From an uncultured Selenomonadaceae bacterium (GTDB lineage: Bacteria; Bacillota; Negativicutes; Selenomonadales; Selenomonadaceae): a DNA stretch of 20,304 nucleotides. The notes below the pieces were generated by a model. That model ran no database searches and had not been told where the DNA came from. It saw nothing but the letters and a program-made list of their open reading frames with translations. The stretch spans positions 20,768-41,071 of the forward strand of contig CAJTSO010000010.1 in assembly GCA_910579115.1 (NCBI GenBank). Direction: 5' to 3'. A program made the translations under genes and the position numbers. Shown piece after piece: positions 1 to 7,412 of the stretch (position 1 is the first letter of the stretch; every line of letters starts with the position of its first letter).

Positions 1-2
1 AG

Positions 3-122
3 GGACGGGCAATGGCCTTCGTGGACAGGATAGAAGGGTCAGCCGCCAATGTAATAGGTCTGCCGGTACATTCGGTTGTCGCCCTGGCAGAAAAGAATGG
101 GATCAACCTTTATGGGGATTAA
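3..122 (+). CDS. maf: Maf-family nucleotide pyrophosphatase, 3' end only
   Basis: Only the last 39 codons lie in the window, in frame 3, ending at TAA 120-122; the gene begins upstream of the window. The visible residues include AFVDRIEGSAANVIGLPVHS, which matches the conserved C-terminal segment of Maf proteins (the IEGSxxNVxGLP signature). Maf proteins are cytoplasmic pyrophosphatases acting on non-canonical or modified nucleoside triphosphates, and have been linked to septum inhibition in Bacillus. The stop lies inside the first codons of radC (11-bp overlap), so the two are probably cotranscribed. maf directly before radC and mreBCD is the usual Firmicutes order, which supports the call despite the short fragment. 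Confidence 0.85.
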   Translation, partial: GRAMAFVDRIEGSAANVIGLPVHSVVALAEKNGINLYGD

Positions 123-807
123 GATATCCGATATGCCGTTGCAGGAAATGCCTCGGGAGAAATTGATCCGTAAAGGGGCTGAGGGGCTGACGGATGCGGA
201 GCTTCTGGCTATTCTGCTGGGTTCTGGTACCAGCAGATACTCGGTACCTGAGCTGGCCCAGATTATTATAAACGAGCAAGGGACTGATGGATTGACAGGT
301 TTGGCCAGGATGGGCTTTGGAGAGCTTAAGAAGCTTCATGGCCTGGGTGAAGCTAAGGCCACGAAGCTGTTGGCGGCGTTGGAGCTGGGCAAGCGTTCAA
401 TTCGTCCTGCAAACCTTCCGGTAAAGGTTCAATCTCCGGCAGATGCGGCAGGCTATTTTCAGCAGCGGTTTGCTGAGCTGGACCTGGCGGTGGAGAATTT
501 TCTGGTGCTGTCCCTTGATTCCCAGCTGCATCCCCTGAGCTGTAAACGTATCAGCCATGGCACCGTGAATATGACCATAGCCCATCCCCGGGAAGTTATG
601 AGAGAGGTTGTCAAGGCGGCAGCGTCCTCTTTTTTGGTGGCCCACAACCATCCCTCGGGAGATGTGAAGCCAAGCAGTGATGATCTTTTATTGACAAAAA
701 GACTGACTGAGGCCGGGAAAATAATGATGATTCCCCTGACGGATCATATAATAGTTTCCGGAGAGAAGTATTTATCACTGCGGGATGAGGGAATGATTAA
801 GACTTGA
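112..807 (+). CDS. radC: RadC family JAB/JAMM-domain protein
   Basis: RadC family protein of 231 residues. I start it at ATG 112 because the protein then opens MGIKISDMPLQEMPREKL, the normal RadC N-terminus; a longer reading from TTG 76 adds 12 unconserved residues inside maf. The N-terminal third carries a helix-hairpin-helix-like region (LKKLHGLGEAKATKLLAALE). The C-terminal half is the JAMM-type metal-binding domain, with HNHPSGD at residues 178-184 and the HxH-x7-S-xx-D arrangement (H178, H180, S188, D191) intact. Despite its name, the family has no settled role in repair; the fold suggests a metal-dependent hydrolase. It overlaps maf by 11 bp and sits 101 bp before mreB, as in Bacillus. 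Family assignment is secure; biochemical function is not. Confidence 0.93.
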   Translation: MGIKISDMPLQEMPREKLIRKGAEGLTDAELLAILLGSGTSRYSVPELAQIIINEQGTDGLTGLARMGFGELKKLHGLGEAKATKLLAALELGKRSIRPANLPVKVQSPADAAGYFQQRFAELDLAVENFLVLSLDSQLHPLSCKRISHGTVNMTIAHPREVMREVVKAAASSFLVAHNHPSGDVKPSSDDLLLTKRLTEAGKIMMIPLTDHIIVSGEKYLSLRDEGMIKT

Positions 808-840
808 AAGGAAGCCTGCGCAGTAAAGATTGATTTATCA

Positions 841-869
841 TTGCGGAGCAGGAGAAAAAATAGTAAACT
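841..869 (+). promoter_or_regulatory. Possible promoter before mreB
   Basis: TTGCGG (841-846), a 17-base spacer and TAAACT (864-869) give a weak sigma-A type match. An alternative is the extended -10 sequence TGGTAAAAT at 873-881, which has no good -35. Either would place a start within about 40 bases of mreB and its GGAAGGAG ribosome site. No terminator separates radC from mreB, so readthrough from upstream is also likely. Confidence 0.3.
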
Positions 870-908
870 ATGTGGTAAAATTTTTAGGATTGGAAGGAGT
901 ATATTGAA

Positions 909-1949
909 ATGTGGAGTCTGTTTGACGCACTTTCTCATGATATGGGTATAGATTTGGGAACGGCGAATACGCTGGTTCATGTGAAGGGAAAGGGGATTGT
1001 TCTCAGGGAACCCTCCGTTGTTGCTATTAAAAGTGAAAATGGGGAGGTACTGGCCGTAGGAGAAGAAGCCAAGCGAATGATCGGCCGCACTCCCGGCAGC
1101 ATTCGGGCAATCCGTCCCATGAAGGACGGAGTCATTGCCGATTTTGATGTCACTCAGGCAATGCTCAAGTACTTCATCCGCAAGGCGATGAATACCCGCT
1201 CTTTTATTCGTCCCCGGGTTGTTGTGGGCGTTCCCTCCGGCGTTACCGAGGTGGAAAAGCGAGCCGTTATCGATGCGGCTCAGCAGGCTGGCGCCCGCGA
1301 GGCTTATCTCATCGAGGAGCCGATGGCAGCGGCCATCGGTGCCGGCCTTCCGGTGGAAGACGCTACCGGAAGTATGGTTGTAGATATTGGCGGAGGTACT
1401 ACGGAAATCGCGGTGATTTCCCTGGGGGGCATTGTCACCAGCCGGTCTATCCGCATTGGTGGTGATGAGCTTGACTCATCCATCGTGCAGTATATAAAGC
1501 GGAAGTATAATCTGATGATTGGCGACCGTACCGCAGAGGAAATAAAGGTTACAATCGGGGCGGCCATAGTAGATCCCAATAATGACAAGACCATGGATAT
1601 CAGGGGCCGGGATTTGGTAACCGGTTTGCCGAAGAACCTTACAATCCATGCCAGCGAGGTTCGCGAGGCTCTTGATGAGCCAATTTATAAGATTATTGAC
1701 GCAGTCAAGGGGACCTTGGAGAAAACTCCGCCTGAACTGGCAGCCGATGTCATGGATCATGGCATAATGATGACCGGCGGCGGCGCCCTTTTGACAAATT
1801 TTGACCGTCTCCTCAGCCATGAGACCGGTATGCCGGTTTTGGTATCGGAGGATGCTCTTTCCTGCGTGGGGCAGGGTACAGGCCGTGCATTGGAGAATAT
1901 TGATCTCCTGAAGCGGGTTGTTATGACGGCAAAGAAAATTCGTCAGTAA
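909..1949 (+). CDS. mreB: Rod-shape determining actin homologue MreB
   Basis: 346-residue bacterial actin. It polymerises on ATP into membrane-bound filaments that organise the elongation machinery (MreC, MreD, RodA, PBP2) in rod-shaped cells. Visible signatures are the phosphate-1 loop GIDLGTANT (from about residue 13), phosphate-2 motif DIGGGTTE (about 159-166), IEEPMAAAIGAG before it, and MMTGGGALL near the C-terminus (adenosine motif). The N-terminus MWSLFDAL is short and hydrophobic or amphipathic, as expected for membrane contact. The ATG is preceded by GGAAGGAG at about 10 bases. Length is normal. It is the first gene of mreBCD; the gap to mreC is 168 bp, unusually wide for this operon. 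Distinguished from Mbl/MreBH paralogues only by its position beside mreC and mreD. Confidence 0.97.
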   Translation: MWSLFDALSHDMGIDLGTANTLVHVKGKGIVLREPSVVAIKSENGEVLAVGEEAKRMIGRTPGSIRAIRPMKDGVIADFDVTQAMLKYFIRKAMNTRSFIRPRVVVGVPSGVTEVEKRAVIDAAQQAGAREAYLIEEPMAAAIGAGLPVEDATGSMVVDIGGGTTEIAVISLGGIVTSRSIRIGGDELDSSIVQYIKRKYNLMIGDRTAEEIKVTIGAAIVDPNNDKTMDIRGRDLVTGLPKNLTIHASEVREALDEPIYKIIDAVKGTLEKTPPELAADVMDHGIMMTGGGALLTNFDRLLSHETGMPVLVSEDALSCVGQGTGRALENIDLLKRVVMTAKKIRQ

Positions 1950-2059
1950 TGGCGATTAAAGGATGTCCCCCGCTGTAAGGTCATAGGTGGCGGATTGTGC
2001 ATTAAATGACATGGTTGGTGGGGCTCATATCTCCATCGTCGCTCTATGCAAGGAGAAGG

Positions 2060-2080
2060 GAAAATGCCTGTGGCATTTTC
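2060..2080 (+). repeat. Perfect inverted repeat in the mreB-mreC gap
   Basis: GAAAATGCC (2060-2068), loop TGT, GGCATTTTC (2072-2080): a 9-bp perfect stem. It is not followed by a T-run, so it does not look like an intrinsic terminator. Its left arm contains the ATG (2064-2066) of a short open frame that has a good Shine-Dalgarno sequence just upstream, so the structure could mask that start or act as an RNA-processing or stability element before mreC. Confidence 0.5.
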
Positions 2081-2099
2081 ACAAGCAATGGTATTATAA
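2064..2099 (+). CDS. Candidate 11-codon leader ORF before mreC
   Basis: ATG 2064 lies 8 bases after a consensus AAGGAG (2050-2055) and encodes MPVAFSQAMVL before TAA 2097-2099. The frame is the same as mreC, whose ATG 2118 follows 18 bases after the stop and lacks a recognisable Shine-Dalgarno sequence. The best ribosome site in the gap therefore serves this tiny frame rather than mreC. It could be a leader peptide that brings ribosomes to mreC by reinitiation, or the vestige of a longer mreC N-terminus cut by a stop. No coding statistics are possible at this length, and chance is not excluded. Confidence 0.35.
   Translation: MPVAFSQAMVL
2089..2097 (+). promoter_or_regulatory. Possible extended -10 element before mreC
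   Basis: TGGTATTAT (2089-2097) matches an extended -10 (TGn plus a 5/6 TATAAT-like hexamer). No convincing -35 lies 16-18 bases upstream. A start here would leave a leader of only about 15 bases before the mreC ATG, so this is weak evidence for an internal operon promoter. Confidence 0.2.
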
Positions 2100-2117
2100 C
2101 TGGATATCTTTGAAACG

Positions 2118-3029
2118 ATGAGTAAAATCAAAAACGACGGCCACAGTGGAAGGGCCGCTCTCATTTTGGCAATCGTATTCGTTGGTGTATTTTGCAGCGT
2201 GTTTTTTGCCGATAAGGGTCGCTTTGAACTTCCTTTTACCACACCGACTTTGCTGACGGTCTTTGCTCCCTTTCAAAGGGCTGCTTCCTGGGTGGGCGGT
2301 AAGTACCGTGAGATCACATTGAATGTGTGGGATGTTTTTACTGTTCATGAGCAGAATAAAATGCTTCGAAATGAGGTGCGGGAGCTCCGGGAGCTGAATC
2401 GCAAGGCTGCAGAGTATGAGGCAGAGAATCACCGGCTGCGGGATATGCTTAATTACAAGAACTCCGCCGGTCAGTTTGATTTGGCTGTTTGCAGCGTTAT
2501 CGGCCGAGAAGCGGCCACCTGGACAAGTGTTATTACTGTCAATCAAGGCAGCAGCGACGGGATTCGGAAGAATATGCCGGTGGTAACACAACATGGACTT
2601 GTAGGCCATGTTACCGAGGTCGGCCCTGTTTCCAGCCGGGTTAAACTGGTAACTGACCCGCGGGCGGCGGTGGCCGTTTTGGATCAGCGGTCCCGCATTG
2701 CGGGAATTGTGCAGGGCGACATAGCCGATATCTATCGGGTCAGGATGGTAAATATCCCCCGTAACGCTGATGTTATGGTGGGGGATAAGATCATAACGAG
2801 CGGCTTTGGCGGTATTTATCCAAAGGGGCTGGTGGTCGGTACGATTTCTGAGGTGAAGAACGATGCAGGCGGTTTGCTGAAGTATGCCGTCCTTGATTCA
2901 GCTGTTGACCTTCAGCAGCTGGAGGATGTGGCTGTTATAACTACCTTGAGGGAGTCGGTGCCCATAACCCCGCTGGCCAATGCAAATGGAAGTGACAAAG
3001 GCAAAAATATAAGCGGTGGACAGCCATGA
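2118..3029 (+). CDS. mreC: Rod-shape determining protein MreC
   Basis: 303-residue bitopic membrane protein that links cytoplasmic MreB and membrane MreD to the extracytoplasmic part of the elongasome, where MreC binds and activates PBP2. The N-terminus has a short cytoplasmic stretch, then one membrane segment (about residues 13-31, ALILAIVFVGVFCSVFF). A coiled-coil-like segment follows (about 75-115, rich in E, R, L and N: MLRNEVRELRELNRKAAEYE), then the beta-rich MreC core with GSSDGIRKNMPVVTQHGLVG and RSRIAGIVQGD. Length is typical. ATG 2118 is the first possible start after an in-frame TAA at 2097-2099; no Shine-Dalgarno sequence is evident. The stop overlaps the mreD start (ATGA), so the two are translationally coupled. 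Confidence 0.95.
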   Translation: MSKIKNDGHSGRAALILAIVFVGVFCSVFFADKGRFELPFTTPTLLTVFAPFQRAASWVGGKYREITLNVWDVFTVHEQNKMLRNEVRELRELNRKAAEYEAENHRLRDMLNYKNSAGQFDLAVCSVIGREAATWTSVITVNQGSSDGIRKNMPVVTQHGLVGHVTEVGPVSSRVKLVTDPRAAVAVLDQRSRIAGIVQGDIADIYRVRMVNIPRNADVMVGDKIITSGFGGIYPKGLVVGTISEVKNDAGGLLKYAVLDSAVDLQQLEDVAVITTLRESVPITPLANANGSDKGKNISGGQP

Positions 3030-3535
3030 AGCGGCTTGTTGTGTGGCTCGCGGTAATCGGCGGGCTGTTTGTACTTGAAACCTCATTGATGCCTTTTTTT
3101 GCCATTGGCGGTGTAGGGCCTGATTTTTTGCTGCTCTTTGCGGTATCTTTCACAATATTGCAGGGAAATCGACTGGGAATTTTTTCTGCTTTTTGTTTTG
3201 GTATCTTGGAGGATATTATCACCGGTGGCTTCTTCGGAGTAAATACTCTGGCAAAGATGACAGCTGCATTTGTTTGCGGCTCTCTGAGTAACAGGGTGTT
3301 TAAGGAGCAGACCGTTTTGCCATTGATAAATTCTTTAGGCGCTACGGCGGTCCAATACGGAGTAATTTTCGGAATGGTATATCTGCTGGGATACAAGCCG
3401 GGAATCTATACGACGGCAGGGAAGATTCTTTTACCCCAGCTGGTGTTTAATTTTCTGTTCGCCCTTCCGGTACACCGGCTGGTTATATGGCTTTGCGACA
3501 GATTTTGGCTGGAGCAGCGTTCAAGGGAATCATAG
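3026..3535 (+). CDS. mreD: Rod-shape determining membrane protein MreD
   Basis: 169-residue polytopic inner-membrane protein, the third elongasome scaffold component. The sequence is hydrophobic throughout, with about five membrane segments. The family pattern is visible in VGPDFLLLFAVSFTILQGN followed by GILEDIITGGFFGVNTLAK, equivalent to the conserved P-D and GxxxD segments of MreD. Length is normal (about 160-170). It starts on the ATG that shares bases with the mreC TGA (4-bp overlap) and has no intergenic ribosome site of its own, so translation is probably coupled to mreC. Primary conservation of MreD is low, so position after mreC carries much of the weight. Confidence 0.92.
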   Translation: MKRLVVWLAVIGGLFVLETSLMPFFAIGGVGPDFLLLFAVSFTILQGNRLGIFSAFCFGILEDIITGGFFGVNTLAKMTAAFVCGSLSNRVFKEQTVLPLINSLGATAVQYGVIFGMVYLLGYKPGIYTTAGKILLPQLVFNFLFALPVHRLVIWLCDRFWLEQRSRES

Positions 3536-3585
3536 AAATATTAGAGAATCATTATGATGTGATTCCCAAATAAAGAATATTGGCC

Positions 3586-3605
3586 AGGACACCTGCGGGT
3601 GTCCT
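3586..3605 (+). terminator. Hairpin in the mreD-pbp2 gap (weak terminator or leader structure)
   Basis: AGGACACC (3586-3593), loop TGCG, GGTGTCCT (3598-3605): a perfect 8-bp GC-containing stem followed only by AATTTG, a poor U-tract. It ends 11 bases before the AAGGAG (3617-3622) of pbp2. It could lower transcription into pbp2 or be a structured leader; a fully efficient terminator is unlikely. Confidence 0.4.
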
Positions 3606-3628
3606 AATTTGTAGATAAGGAGCAGGTC

Positions 3629-5716
3629 GTGATTAACGAATTCGATGGCAGGCTACGGGTATTGGGTATAGTTGTCATCCTGATAATCTTCGCGCTTATC
3701 ATCAGGGCGGGATATCTTCAAGTATACAATGGAGAATATTACTCCCGACTGGCTGACGGTAACAGAATTCGGGTCATTCCCTATACTGCGCCCAGAGGTC
3801 TCTTTTACGACCGTAACGGGGAAAGCCTTGTTTCAAACAGGCCTGGTTTTACGGTCAGTCTTTTGCCGCTTAATTCTCCGGTCAGTGATGCTGTAGTGAA
3901 CAGACTGGCAAAGCTCCTGAATGTCCCAGCCAGGGATATAAAGGAAAGAATTGGCGATACTGTTGGTGTAGACCCGATACGCATTAAATATGATGTGAGC
4001 CTGGAGATAATCTCAATCATCGAAGAGCAGAAGGATATGTTCCCCGGCGTTATCATTGAGGTTCAGCCCATAAGGAAATATATCAATAATCAGCTGGCCG
4101 CCCATACTATTGGCTACGTTGCAGAGATTTCCGCTGATGAGCTGGATGCCAGGAAAGGGCAGGATTACCGTATCGGCGATATTATCGGGAAATATGGCTT
4201 GGAGCGTTTCTACGATAAAGAACTGAGGGGCAGCCGGGGCGGACAGCAGGTAGAGGTCGATGTAAGCGGTACACCTGTTCAGATACTTGGCAGTAAGGAT
4301 GCTGTCCCCGGCAATGATATATATCTGACCTTGGACAAGCGGATACAGGAAGCAGCAGAAAGGGCAGTAGACAGGGTGTTGGCGCGCCTTGAGACCCAGG
4401 GTGCAGCGGCTGTTGTCATGAATCCCCAGACGGGAGAAGTGATGGCTATGGTAAGCCGGCCTGCCTTTGACCCCAATAAATTTATCAATGGCATAAGTCA
4501 GAAGGACTGGCAGGAAATAATTGAAAACCCATTCTACACCATGGATAACAAGGCTATCAGCGGTGAATACCCGCCTGCTTCCACGTTTAAAATTGTTACG
4601 GGTATTGCGGCCCTTGCCGAAGGAAAGGTAACGCCGGAAGAAAAGATTCTGGACACGGGTGTGTACTGGATTGATGAAAAGACAAATGCTGCCGGGGAAG
4701 CTCTGGGCTGGATAAACTTTGCGGAGGCAATTGCCCATTCCGATAATATTTATTTTTATGAAATGGGATACCGGCTGGGCATAGATAATCTGGAAAAATA
4801 TTCCCGTATGTTTGGCCTTGGCCGAAAGACCGGGATCAACCTTCCCTTTGAGAGCGAAGGCCTTGTGGCAAGCAAAAAATACAAGGAAGAAGTCTCTGAT
4901 GAGGAATGGTATGTTTCAGAGACCCTTGACGCGGCAATCGGACAAGGCTTTAATCTGGTAACTCCTCTTCAGGCAGCAATGGTCATGGGCCAGATAGCAG
5001 CTGACGGCAAATGTTACCGACCATATCTGGTGGACAAAATCGTAGCGGTTGACGGAACCCTTGTTAAAAAATATGGTCCAACCCTGGACCATGAGCTGGA
5101 TGTACCGCAAGACATTATCAGACTGGTGCAGAGCAGCCTTAATGATGTTACCCATTACGGAACGGCATCCTCTTTCTTTGGTTACGGGTTCCCGGTGAAT
5201 ATAGCAGGTAAGACCGGTACAGCTGAGAACCCTCACGGACGTGATCATGGCTGGTTTGTTGCTTACGGGCCTTCTGAAAATCCAAATGTAGTCGTGGCGG
5301 TAGTTGTTGAGCAGGGTGGCTTTGGCGCCAGCTCGGCAGTTCCTATAGGCCGGGAAATTCTCTCAGCGATTTTTACATCTCCTCCCCCGCCAGCTTGGTC
5401 GGAAGCTAAGCCAAGCGGAAAAACGGTGACGGACGAAAAGACTGACAGGAAGGCAGGCCAAGCAGGTGGAAATGCTGCTGTGACAAGTGGAGAAGGGAAT
5501 TCTGAACAGGGCATACAGGATACTGGTGAAGTACCGGGAAACCAACCGGCGGTGAATGTTCCTAAGATAGAAGCCGATGGAAAACGGAGCGGCGGAGATG
5601 AGCCGCAGCATTTGCCAAAACCACACTCCGCTCCGCAGCCAAGGCAAAAGCCAGGGCCGGCGCCAAAAACTTCGGCGGTAGAGAAACCATCGGGCCCGGT
5701 GGGGAAGTCGGGCTGA
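3629..5716 (+). CDS. mrdA: Penicillin-binding protein 2 (elongation transpeptidase)
   Basis: 695-residue class B penicillin-binding protein that cross-links peptidoglycan during side-wall growth with RodA and MreC. It starts at GTG 3629, six bases after AAGGAG. One membrane anchor lies at about residues 9-27, then the dimerisation/pedestal domain beginning with APRGLFYDRNG, then the transpeptidase domain. The active-site motifs are all present: SxxK as STFK (S318, K321), SDN at 371-373 and KTG at 528-530. The catalytic domain ends near residue 584; after it comes a tail of about 110 residues rich in Pro, Gly, Lys, Glu and Ala with no recognisable fold, predicted extracytoplasmic. Its position after mreD supports PBP2 rather than division-specific FtsI. 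mrdA is the Escherichia coli name. Confidence 0.93.
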   Translation: MINEFDGRLRVLGIVVILIIFALIIRAGYLQVYNGEYYSRLADGNRIRVIPYTAPRGLFYDRNGESLVSNRPGFTVSLLPLNSPVSDAVVNRLAKLLNVPARDIKERIGDTVGVDPIRIKYDVSLEIISIIEEQKDMFPGVIIEVQPIRKYINNQLAAHTIGYVAEISADELDARKGQDYRIGDIIGKYGLERFYDKELRGSRGGQQVEVDVSGTPVQILGSKDAVPGNDIYLTLDKRIQEAAERAVDRVLARLETQGAAAVVMNPQTGEVMAMVSRPAFDPNKFINGISQKDWQEIIENPFYTMDNKAISGEYPPASTFKIVTGIAALAEGKVTPEEKILDTGVYWIDEKTNAAGEALGWINFAEAIAHSDNIYFYEMGYRLGIDNLEKYSRMFGLGRKTGINLPFESEGLVASKKYKEEVSDEEWYVSETLDAAIGQGFNLVTPLQAAMVMGQIAADGKCYRPYLVDKIVAVDGTLVKKYGPTLDHELDVPQDIIRLVQSSLNDVTHYGTASSFFGYGFPVNIAGKTGTAENPHGRDHGWFVAYGPSENPNVVVAVVVEQGGFGASSAVPIGREILSAIFTSPPPPAWSEAKPSGKTVTDEKTDRKAGQAGGNAAVTSGEGNSEQGIQDTGEVPGNQPAVNVPKIEADGKRSGGDEPQHLPKPHSAPQPRQKPGPAPKTSAVEKPSGPVGKSG

Positions 5717-5747
5717 TTACATAGCTGTTTTATCTGTGTATGCGTAC

Positions 5748-5776
5748 TTGTTACCTTTTCTTTATTTTGTTATAAT
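5748..5776 (+). promoter_or_regulatory. Sigma-A type promoter for minCDE and the following cyclase
   Basis: TTGTTA (5748-5753), a 17-base spacer and a perfect TATAAT (5771-5776), with the extended -10 TGT at 5768-5770. Transcription would begin near 5783, leaving a leader of about 47 bases with AAGGG nine bases before the minC ATG. This is the best promoter in the window, and it separates the min unit from mreBCD-pbp2. No terminator is seen after pbp2, so readthrough may add to it. Confidence 0.75.
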
Positions 5777-5829
5777 GAAAAAAAGAAGGAAATCTTTCAT
5801 CAAGTAGAATAGATTAAGGGTTTGTTACC

Positions 5830-6615
5830 ATGAGTGAAGAGCTTGTAAAGTTTAAGGGAAGCGCTGCAGGTATTCAGTTGTCTATTGCCGCAGGTGCAGA
5901 CATAGAAGCTGTCCTCAACGAGATTCGGGACAAGCTGGAGTCTGAATGGGGTAGCAGATTTTTTCGCCGCGGAACACTGGTTCTTTTGATGCCGGGGATT
6001 ATTGCCAGAGCGGAGGAAGATAAGTTTACCAAGCTGTTCCGACAGCATGGTGTGTTCTTCCGGGTTGAAGATGCAGAGGCGGAGCTCCGGGAGACGAGAG
6101 CAAGGCAGGCAGCCTGTGCCAGGGCCGTGGCCCGGCAAGTCCCTGCGGTGGGCGGTGTATCGTCCCCGACTATATCCGAGTCGGGAACTGTCCTCTCCGG
6201 ACAATCGGTAGACGCACTTCCTTTTAATGCAGATGGATCGCCGCAGCCTTTGGGAACAGCGACAGAACCTGATGCAGTTCCCATGAAGGTTGTCAACCGG
6301 ACAGTGAGAAGCGGCGAGAGTATAATTTCCCGGGGAGGAATTCTCGTTGTGGGTAATGTGAATCCTGGAGCGGAGATAATCGCCGGAGGCTCTATTGATA
6401 TCAGAGGTATTTGCAAGGGACTTGTTCATGCCGGAGCATACGGAGACAGGTCTGCGGTTGTTGTTGCAGATTGTCTTATGCCGGTTCAGATAAGAATTGC
6501 TGATATAATCGCTCAGTCGCCGGAGGGAATGGAAAAGCCCAGCAAAGCTGAACGGGCGCAGATAAAGAACAATTCAATCGTTATTGAGACAATAGAAAGG
6601 CAGGAGTCCAAATGA
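5830..6615 (+). CDS. minC: Septum site-determining protein MinC
   Basis: 261-residue inhibitor of FtsZ assembly. MinC is brought to the membrane by MinD-ATP and blocks Z-ring formation near the poles. The N-terminal domain (about 1-105) contains FFRRGTLVLLMPGI. A variable Ser/Pro-containing linker covers about 106-150. The C-terminal beta-helix domain follows (about 155-245), with RTVRSGESIISRGGILVVGN and AGGSIDIRGICKGLVHAG, the typical MinC turns that dimerise and bind MinD. Length is slightly above the Bacillus and E. coli proteins because of the linker. The start ATG 5830 is nine bases after AAGGG. The stop overlaps the minD ATG (ATGA), indicating coupled translation. Confidence 0.95.
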   Translation: MSEELVKFKGSAAGIQLSIAAGADIEAVLNEIRDKLESEWGSRFFRRGTLVLLMPGIIARAEEDKFTKLFRQHGVFFRVEDAEAELRETRARQAACARAVARQVPAVGGVSSPTISESGTVLSGQSVDALPFNADGSPQPLGTATEPDAVPMKVVNRTVRSGESIISRGGILVVGNVNPGAEIIAGGSIDIRGICKGLVHAGAYGDRSAVVVADCLMPVQIRIADIIAQSPEGMEKPSKAERAQIKNNSIVIETIERQESK

Positions 6616-7397
6616 GTGAAGTGATCGTCGTAACCTCAGGAAAGGGCGGCGTTGGCAAGACTACCACCACTGCCAATATCGGCATGGGACTGGCAGCCAA
6701 GGGTAAGAAGGTGGTATTAATTGATACTGATACCGGTCTCCGAAATCTTGATCTGCTCCTGGGTTTAGAGCGGCGTATCGTTTATACACTGGTAGATGTT
6801 ATCCAGCAGCGGGTAGGATATCGACAGGCGCTGGTCCGTCATAAAAAATATGAGAACCTGTTTCTGCTGGCAACCAGTCAGATAGCAGACAAGACGGCTA
6901 TTACTCCCTCCCAGATGGCAGAACTCATCAAGAATATGCGGGATGATTTTGACTATATACTTATCGACTGCCCGGCCGGTATCGAGCAGGGATTCCAGAC
7001 GGCTGTAGTGGGGGCTGACTGGGCGATTGTCATCACTATGCCGGAGGTAGCCGCCGTCCGGGATGCCGACAAGATCATTGGGAAGCTGCTGGCAGATGAT
7101 AAAAAGGTGAAGCTGGTAGTAAACCGTATTCGTCCCGAGATCGTCGCCAGGGGCGATATGCTTACGATGGAAGATATTGACGATACTCTCGGAGTAGAAC
7201 GAATAGGCCACATCCCTGATGACACGGCAGTTATTGATGCTGCCAATGTCGGTGTTCCGGTGGTGGAGAATGAAAACTCCCAGGCTGGCAAAGCATACCG
7301 TAATTTGGTGGGGCGTATTATGGGAGAGACAATTCCTTTTATGGAGTTGTCCGGCCCAGGCTTTTTTGATCGTCTGAAGGCGCTTTTCGGCCGCTGA
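6612..7397 (+). CDS. minD: Septum site-determining ATPase MinD
   Basis: 261-residue ParA/MinD-family ATPase. When ATP-bound it dimerises on the membrane, recruits MinC, and is released when MinE stimulates ATP hydrolysis. The deviant Walker A motif is at residues 10-17 (GKGGVGKT, signature lysine K11 and catalytic loop K16), followed by VVLIDTDTGLRNLDLLLGLE (switch I) and YILIDCPAGIEQGF (Walker B/switch II). The C-terminus FFDRLKALFGR is the amphipathic membrane-targeting helix. Length is normal. It overlaps minC by 4 bp and lies 15 bp before minE. Presence of MinE suggests dynamic pole-to-pole behaviour rather than the DivIVA-anchored mode of Bacillus; that is inference. Confidence 0.97.
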   Translation: MSEVIVVTSGKGGVGKTTTTANIGMGLAAKGKKVVLIDTDTGLRNLDLLLGLERRIVYTLVDVIQQRVGYRQALVRHKKYENLFLLATSQIADKTAITPSQMAELIKNMRDDFDYILIDCPAGIEQGFQTAVVGADWAIVITMPEVAAVRDADKIIGKLLADDKKVKLVVNRIRPEIVARGDMLTMEDIDDTLGVERIGHIPDDTAVIDAANVGVPVVENENSQAGKAYRNLVGRIMGETIPFMELSGPGFFDRLKALFGR

Positions 7398-7412
7398 TAG
7401 GAGGAAATTGTA

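Noticed and set aside
76..111. TTG-initiated extension of radC
   Set aside because: The extra residues lie inside maf, are not RadC-like and lack a ribosome site. ATG 112 restores the family N-terminus.
2006..2113. 35-codon plus-strand frame in the mreB-mreC gap
   Set aside because: It has no ribosome site before ATG 2006 and an unremarkable composition. The shorter frame at 2064 has the better initiation signal.
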